Of a stretch of 64,000 bases of DNA, positions 58,012 to 64,000 are shown one piece after another. Positions within the stretch are counted from its first letter, which is position 1, and every line of letters begins with the position of its first letter. The DNA comes from Pezicula radicicola (taxonomy: Eukaryota > Ascomycota > Leotiomycetes > Helotiales > Dermateaceae): contig PDUO01000020.1 of the NCBI GenBank assembly GCA_003008705.1, positions 746,817 through 810,816 on the forward strand, given 5' to 3'. Position numbers and translations under genes: made by a program. The notes beneath the pieces are model-generated. The model did not search any database, was not told where the DNA came from, and saw only the letters and a list, made by a program, of their open reading frames with translations.

Positions 58012-58678
58012 GTGACTAGGTGCTTAGGCGATCTGGTGTATCGGTTTGATTGGGGTTTATTAGGTATGATAGCATGGGTGAGGGGTCGGACGAGGTCGGA
58101 GTATGGAGGAAATAGACATGCGAATTGAAACGAAATACAAGTAGTTGTAATCGTGAGCGAAGCAGCCTTTTATGTACTCATATATCAAAAGGGAATTGCG
58201 TTCTTTGTGTGTTTGTATAGATTTGTTTTTCTCACTACGCCTGATATTTCTAAACAGAGAGCAAGAACCTCATTTAGGTACCGGATTCTTTTGACTTAGT
58301 CTTAGTAAATTAGAGGGTCAGTTATTCGAGTTGTAGAAGAGAAGATAGATAGATTCTTGCTCATTAGCTAGATGGTTTCTTAAGGTAAGGTACTTTGATA
58401 TCGTTCTTGCTAATTTCGTACATATCTATGATACAAGTATATATACATACAAGTGAAGTAAGTGCTATGCTACAAGTTCTACCTAAACGCCAATCTTTGC
58501 AATCACCTGGCTAGAGTTTTGCAGAAAGGAAGATATGACTGCGTCTCCTCCCTGAACCTTTGTTTTTTCTTGTTGATTGATCTCCGCTCTTCTGCTCAAG
58601 TTCCTTTTCTTGGTTTTTATATAATCTCTTTAGGAGTACCGGGATGGCTAGGTCTTGAGTTCTGTGGTATTCGCAAGA
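58012..58678. other. Intergenic region between convergent genes
   Basis: About 670 bp, AT-rich, between two convergent genes, holding their 3' ends. No gene is supported in it. Confidence 0.45.
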
Positions 58679-59435
58679 TTATGAGAACCATCCTTTCTTC
58701 TTTGGCGGCGTCTCAACTTCCTGTACTTCAGGTACTGATTCCTCTATCCTGTCCTGGACAACCTCACCCTCTGTCTGTCCCTCAGCCTCAACCTCAACCT
58801 CACTTGCCCTCGCAACAACCTCCTCCCCAGCATCCTCAACAATCTCCCCCCTCTCAACCCTCAACTCCGCCTCCCTCTCCTCTTGCAGCTTCCGTCTCCC
58901 CTCCCTCTTTCTCTCCCTCTTAACCTCCATCTTCCTCTCCCTCTCTCTCAATCTCTCCTTCTCACTAGGAACAGCCGGCCGTTCCTCAATCGGTTTCCCA
59001 AATGGTGCTATGATACTATTCACTACGTGATGAACATGTTTTGATACCCTCCATCCCGGGGAGATTGATATTACGTCGCCGGTGCAGAGGGATGATCGGG
59101 GGTCGTGGACTAAGAGGTGGCGGTGGCGGGAGAATTGCTTTGGGTTACAATGTCAGCTTGAGAATGGATTTTGAGGGGGGAATTGGGAGTAAGGTGGGAA
59201 ATTAGTGGAGGAAGAGATGGGAAAGATGGTCAGGAGTGTTGATCGGGGTTGTATTAAGTAAAAGGGAAATGAACAAGTAAAAACATACCTTCCGAATATG
59301 ATTGTTCCATTTCTGCTCTCCAATCCTGACCTTCACCGTCTTCTGCATCTTTCCAGCCGATACAACCACAGCGTTTATCTGGCGCGCTGTCGTTGTGCTC
59401 GTTGCCGTCTTTGCGACTTTTTGGAGTGTCGCCAT
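58679..59435 (-). CDS. Mitochondrial small-subunit ribosomal protein uS17m
   Basis: Binds 16S-like rRNA in the small subunit of the mitochondrial ribosome. Exons are 59435-59289 and 59137-58679 (151-bp intron), giving 201 residues. The S17 core is clear: VVVSAGKMQKTVKVRIGEQKW in exon 1; then SRHRHLLVHDP, a CTGDVISISPGW loop, and RVSKHVHHVVNSIIAPFG in exon 2. The N-terminus is Ala/Thr-rich with basic residues, consistent with a mitochondrial presequence. After the core comes a C-terminal extension of about 90 residues dominated by Arg/Lys/Glu, then Glu/Val, ending PPKKKGWFS. Such extensions are frequent in fungal mitochondrial ribosomal proteins. Confidence 0.9.
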
Positions 59436-60109
59436 TGTGAAGGATGGGCGCCGCGCGCGGATGTGACGATTGGTATTTGCTGATGCTGAGATTTGGTAAT
59501 TGATTTATCTAGGCTGGAATGCCGATATGGCAGGCTTGGGAAAGGAGCGTGTGTTTGTGGTTATGCCACTCACTGCCTGGCTGCTTCTTGGGTTGTGGTG
59601 CAATAGCTTGATAATTTGAAAGACTGTCGGAGGAACGGATGATGTGTTGATCCGTTTATCACATGATCCAGATACGCTAACTATGTTGGGTAGCTGTTCA
59701 CCTTTTTCATGATGGTTTGCTTTTAATCGTATTATTATTTCTATTCTGGTGGTTGATATCCATTTGATTATGCCGTAAGAGGGTATATTATAAAGCTTTG
59801 AATCCAGCTTAAAAAGGAAAACAGCTAAAGTGCCTGGGCGTTGAAAAGTGTGACAGCTCTTCTGATAGCATATCAGTGACTCAAGTACGGAGGAGTTTAT
59901 TAAAGATAATAAAAATATAATTATATGTTACCATAAAACAAAGATTACTCTAACTTGTCATACGGAGTTTGATACTCACACCAAACTCCAGAACTCGTGT
60001 TCTCGGAAAGAGTGATTGGCTCAAGAACTCTTCAAACGCCAAAACCAGACCTATCCCAGCTGTATTATGAGTACCGCAAATCTTTCAACTCCTTCTGAAT
60101 AGACATCGC
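59436..60109. other. Intergenic region
   Basis: About 670 bp holding the promoter of the uS17m gene and the 3' side of the next gene. No additional gene is supported. Confidence 0.45.
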
Positions 60110-62520
60110 TCAAGCGCTAAAGTTGATGCTCCCAGTCGTACTCTCAATCATGACCGCGCCTGCCTCAATATCCTTTCCCTTCGGCTTCCGCGCAACCACC
60201 TCCTTACGGACCCAGTCCTTTCTCCCATCCTTGATTATCTCAATATCCGAGCCTTGAATATCAATACTACCCGTAATAGTAGTTGCCTGAATAGTACCTT
60301 CCCAAGCTGATGGATAGCGAAGTTGAACCGTGCCAGATATCGAAGTGTGGCTAGAAATTAGCGAACGGAGTTTCGATAATGTGGTAGATTCTTCTACACT
60401 TTCTTCTGCCACATTCGGAAGTGTATCATATGGATCGTCGTTACCGATAGGTACAAAAGGAACGTGTGATTGATCTGGAACAGCTGGTGGTTCCTTGTCT
60501 ACGAATACAGGTGCTCGCTTAGGAATGAAAATAGGCTCAAGAAGGTCAATATGTGACGATCCACTGGAAGTATAGGTATGGAACTCGTTCTTATTATCCC
60601 GCGATATCTCAATTATCGGTAATACCTCGATATTCACATTACCAGACTCAGTGGACCAATCTCCTCTTGGTCCTGTAATATAAGATCCATGCAGGCTTCC
60701 GGATATAGCTTTTACAGACGTGATGTAGTCTCGAGGTGGGAGCATCCATGCTGGGCCATGAATGGGAAAAGTGACCTGGACTGAACTTGATTTTGTCTCG
60801 ACCTCTAGTTCAGCAGGAGCTGGCTTTTCAGGTGAGATCTTCTGCGGAGACACAGCTATGCTGACCGATCCAGAGCTTGAACTTATACCTAAATAATCGT
60901 ACAGTGGATAGCCCCCACTGATGGAACCCGAGACTGTTGAGACTGTGATACGTCGAGAAGAATAGTTGTAGCCAGGGACTACTGAGAGATCTGGGAATTC
61001 TCCGCGGTAGTTTGGCAAGTCCGGTAGCTTAGGCAAATCCGGCAGCTTCGGGAGGGGAAATCGGCCTGGTAAGGACTCTACGTTGGCCTCGTCTGTTGCG
61101 TAATCGTTCTTGTTCTTTGGACTTTTCCTCCATACTGGATTGGACTCATCTACTTTGGGAAAGTGTATGTTTCCTGTGATAGATTGGAAGTTTGATAGAC
61201 CAGAAACGGTAACATTTGTTCCCTCGAAGACTCTTTGTGAAAGTTGAATGGTTTCTATATTAATATCATTGAATTGAGACCCCTCTGGTATCCAGGCTGT
61301 GACTTCGATAGAGATACAATGGGGGCCTGGCGTGTCGAGTTTTTGATATCTTGGGGTCCGAATCTTCAGGGAGCGGTCATTGCTGTTGAAGTCTCTCTGC
61401 ACCCCAAGATCTGGATGACTCGTGTACACGCATACCGTGTAGTAACCATAATTTTCGTGCGGCGAATTCTTCGGGATCGGACGCAGACGAACTTCCCCAT
61501 ATATTGATATGGAATAACCATCGGTTCCACTAGTGTCTGAATATTCCTTGATATATAGCCTACTGTCCATGGGAAATGCAAATGCAGATTCTGAATCCCG
61601 GTATATGGCAGCAGGGCAGTAAGAGCCGCTGGGGCCAGGTACTAATGGAGGCACTTGGCTCTCTGGCTCCTTGGGGTCTGAAGGAGTTGGCCTTTTTGGT
61701 TGTTCAATTGGTGAGCCATCGGAAGGGGCCTTAGAGGGGCCGCCAGAACGGGACTTGGAAAGGTTAGCTGGTGGTAACTCATTGTGAGAGCAAAGCTGCT
61801 TACCGAATGTCCTGACCGGAATATGGACGTAATAATCCCCATTGCGACTGAGAGCATAAGTAGCGTGAATAGGAGTTTCTGAATCACAGTTCTACGTTTC
61901 CAGGTGCGGGTGCGCCTCATCCATAAAGGAGAGGACTCAGTCGGTTCATTGGGTGGTGGACCGCCCATACTTTGTGGAATAGCTTCTTCGAGCTGATGCT
62001 GTGGAAACGTACTGTAACCTCTGCCTGGCTGAGGTGATTGAGGCGAGCTAGCTGATGATGGAGTAGCTGGAGAATATGCTGGTGGAGGTCCTACTGGCCC
62101 TCCAAGTAATGAACTTCGCTCTGGATATAGATCATGATAGGTGCGCCGCGGTGAGACTGGTGACGACAGTGGGTGAGGTGGCAGCGGTGATGGAGAAGCC
62201 AAATGATATGGACTCGAGCGAGGTGACGTGTATTGTTGTTGTGAAGATGAAGGAGAGGTTGGTAACACTGCCTGTGCTTGTGATAGAGTGCTCCTTCCCT
62301 GGCTGGCCGAATATGCCTCTGCTTCCTGTCTAGCCTCTTGTGCTTTTGCTTCGGCCGTGTTGTTTGCATCCAGAGATGGATCTGAGACCATAACGTTCGG
62401 TGGCATATCACTCCGATTGAAGTATCCATCTGTCGGACTGAGCTGGTCACTCAGTGATTGCGAGTCTCCCAAGTCATCATCCGAATCATCGGCACTATAC
62501 AGATTATCTGAGAAGGGCAT
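60110..62520 (-). CDS. Type II membrane protein with beta-repeat ectodomain
   Basis: Exons are 62520-61804 and 61753-60110 (49-bp intron), giving 786 residues. Seen: a 210-residue hydrophilic cytoplasmic region rich in Ser, Pro and Gln (including PPPAYSPATPS), a cluster of Arg/Lys (MRRTRTWKRRTVIQK), and one hydrophobic helix at about residues 213-232. A long extracellular or lumenal part follows. It contains repeated short beta-type motifs such as SISGSI-like words (STVSGSISGGY, KAISGSLHGSY, TSISGTVQL, TTITGSIDI, STTGSINFS), typical of DUF4097-like right-handed beta repeats. The positive-inside rule predicts N-in orientation. No enzyme motif was recognised. Similar single-pass proteins are widespread in filamentous ascomycetes; the function is unknown to me. 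Confidence 0.8.
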
Positions 62521-63539
62521 GTCTGGCGCAGAAGGCAGCCAGCGTACGCAGCTTCACAATAATTGAATCAACGTTTATGGAACTACTATTCAATCTCGCT
62601 TGAGACAAAATATAGAAGGAAAAATGAAGAAATGAGGCAGGAATACTTTCGCGATTCTCGTCCTTGAGACGGGTAAGCGCTAGCAAAAGACCCAAGGAGA
62701 CGGAAGATGCAAAAGAGGACGTTGCAGTCATCGCATTCGCGGTCTCTGCACGTCGCCGCGTAACTCCAGGGCGAAAACGACTAGGCAACCAAAAGATAAG
62801 AGGATAACAGGAGAGAAAGACGAGAAAAACCTTCATCGGTGTGCATGTTCTTGCAGGTCAACCCCGCATCGCAAACGCGTCAAATTGGAGAGACATTGCG
62901 TGAGGGCTGTCATGATGGCGTGCTGATTGGGGGGGAGGTAGAGTCGCGGCACGATGATGCAAATGTAGCCATGCCTGATTAGGAGGGTGCAAAGGAACCT
63001 GGAATTCAGAGAAGCTTGGGAGAAGGTTCAGGATCGAAACTGATCAAATGAGTGGTTGACGGAGAGTGGGTGGAATGGAGTGCAGATAAGCTTAATCAAT
63101 TGATGACAACGTTCCGGACAAACTTCGCACCGTAGCAAGCATCGCGCCCAGCTTCTGCTAGATATCGTGCTATTCTGATCTCCAAACATACATACCTATG
63201 ATATCCCAACACTCAGCCTGGAAGTGCCATTTGTACGAGGTGAGTATAGCGTCTTTTCCGACATGGTTATAAGTAGAGGACGTTGTGCCAAGCCTTTTGG
63301 AGTGATATACCAGTCACGTGCTGTTCATATTACGCGAGACGAGAAAAGGAGTTGAGGTGAGAACTTCGTGACAGCGGAACTGTTCCAACGTCTTCAAAAA
63401 AAAAAAGGACTGGTTTTAAGATTGCTCGGGTTCAAGATAATCAATTTAAATATTCACAGTAGATATAAAAGGTCCTAGGATAGAAAATTTTGCAATATAG
63501 CACGGTCATAACATCGCATCAGCTACTACAAGACCTCGC
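62521..63539. other. Intergenic region, CT/GA-rich
   Basis: About 1.0 kb upstream of the type II membrane protein gene and downstream of the terminal oxygenase. The frame at 62504-62836 overlaps the 5' leader and is not considered coding. A 12-base A run lies near 63397-63408. Nothing else is seen. Confidence 0.45.
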
Positions 63540-64000
63540 TTAACTAGCAGCCTTCACCGCATTCCCAGCATGCTTATACCTCGCAGCCATCAACCTCCTA
63601 TGAAAATACTCTCCAACACCAACCTCCTCATAAGTCTCACCCTCCTTTCTACAACTCGGTAAAACACTAACAACAGCATCCTCATTCGGACTAACAAAAA
63701 AAGGCATCGAATACCTCTTTTCACCCGACAAATTCAAAACCCTATGAACAGTAGATTGAAACTTATTATTCGTAGCTTGCATCAAGAAATCTCCAATGTT
63801 TACAACAAAGGTGTTGAGGACTGGTGGTGCTTTGATCCATATCCCGTTTGCGTTTAGGACTTCGAGGGCTTGGACTTTGTCCTGGCAGACTAGTGTGAAC
63901 CAGCAGTAATCTGTATGCGCTCCTATTCCTATATCGTTGCTTGAGGGGCTTGATTGGGGTGGGTAGTGAAGGGCTCGGATGCCTGTCATTGGGAAGGTGG
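63540..64000 (-). CDS. 2-oxoglutarate/Fe(II) oxygenase, isopenicillin-N-synthase-like (partial)
   Basis: The C-terminal part of a plant/fungal-type 2OG-Fe(II) dioxygenase; the N-terminus lies beyond the right edge and the reading frame is open to base 64000. Seen: RALHYPPQ; the iron motif HTDYCWFT (His-x-Asp); LQALEVLNANG-like strand content; the FVVNIGDFLMQATNN block; the distal iron His in STVHRVLN; and the 2-oxoglutarate-binding RYSMPFF (Arg-x-Ser type). All iron and cosubstrate ligands expected in this portion are present. The stop is at 63540-63542. Such enzymes act in small-molecule oxidation; the substrate cannot be deduced. Confidence 0.92.
   Translation of the reverse strand, partial: TFPMTGIRALHYPPQSSPSSNDIGIGAHTDYCWFTLVCQDKVQALEVLNANGIWIKAPPVLNTFVVNIGDFLMQATNNKFQSTVHRVLNLSGEKRYSMPFFVSPNEDAVVSVLPSCRKEGETYEEVGVGEYFHRRLMAARYKHAGNAVKAAS

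Noticed and set aside
62504..62836. Minus-strand frame with an N-terminal hydrophobic run
   Set aside because: It overlaps the start of the type II membrane protein in another frame and shows no family similarity.
1..64000. CRISPR arrays, operons or riboswitches
   Set aside because: None seen, and none expected in a fungal nuclear sequence with spliceosomal introns.

Overview
The window is nuclear DNA of a filamentous ascomycete. Its genes carry short spliceosomal introns (about 45-150 bp, GT...AG, with CTAAC/CTAAT-like branch sites). It encodes typical fungal families: a Zn2Cys6 regulator, a DUF6536 membrane protein, Atg9, Cog6, mitoferrin and Cox20. A member of the Leotiomycetes would fit the gene content, but that is an impression from protein style and was not tested.

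Layout. Positions 1-12 kb hold replication genes: the 3' part of DNA ligase I (+) converges on DNA polymerase epsilon (POL2, -), which diverges from COX20; an unrecognised nuclear-looking protein follows. Positions 12.5-17.2 kb hold aldose 1-epimerase, a small catalase-like protein and a dienelactone hydrolase. Positions 18-38 kb are gene-poor. They contain a broken DUF6536 gene, a type I membrane glycoprotein, a decayed intron-containing tRNA-Ala-like locus, a small secreted protein, a 1046-residue Gly/Ala-repeat protein with a cytochrome b561-like membrane domain, a hairpin element at 32.3 kb, a D-2-hydroxyacid dehydrogenase and a 1.14 kb palindromic mobile element with identical 149-bp inverted ends. 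Positions 38.9-44.9 kb hold an MFS sugar transporter, a PhyH-type dioxygenase and a Zn2Cys6 regulator, a possible small catabolic cluster. Positions 46-63 kb return to housekeeping genes: COG6 and ATG9 (divergent), mitoferrin, a MIT-AAA ATPase, mitochondrial uS17 and a type II membrane protein with beta-repeat ectodomain. The window ends inside a 2-oxoglutarate/Fe(II) oxygenase.

The most striking observation is a family of near-identical introns. Introns in three unrelated genes (catalase-like, PhyH dioxygenase, and the b561-like repeat protein) are clearly related over their whole length, sit in three different codon phases and lie on both strands. This is the signature of introner-like elements, mobile introns that create new introns. 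Exon-intron structures below were derived by eye from splice signals, reading phase and family similarity; for every complete multi-exon gene reported as intact the exon lengths sum to a multiple of three.
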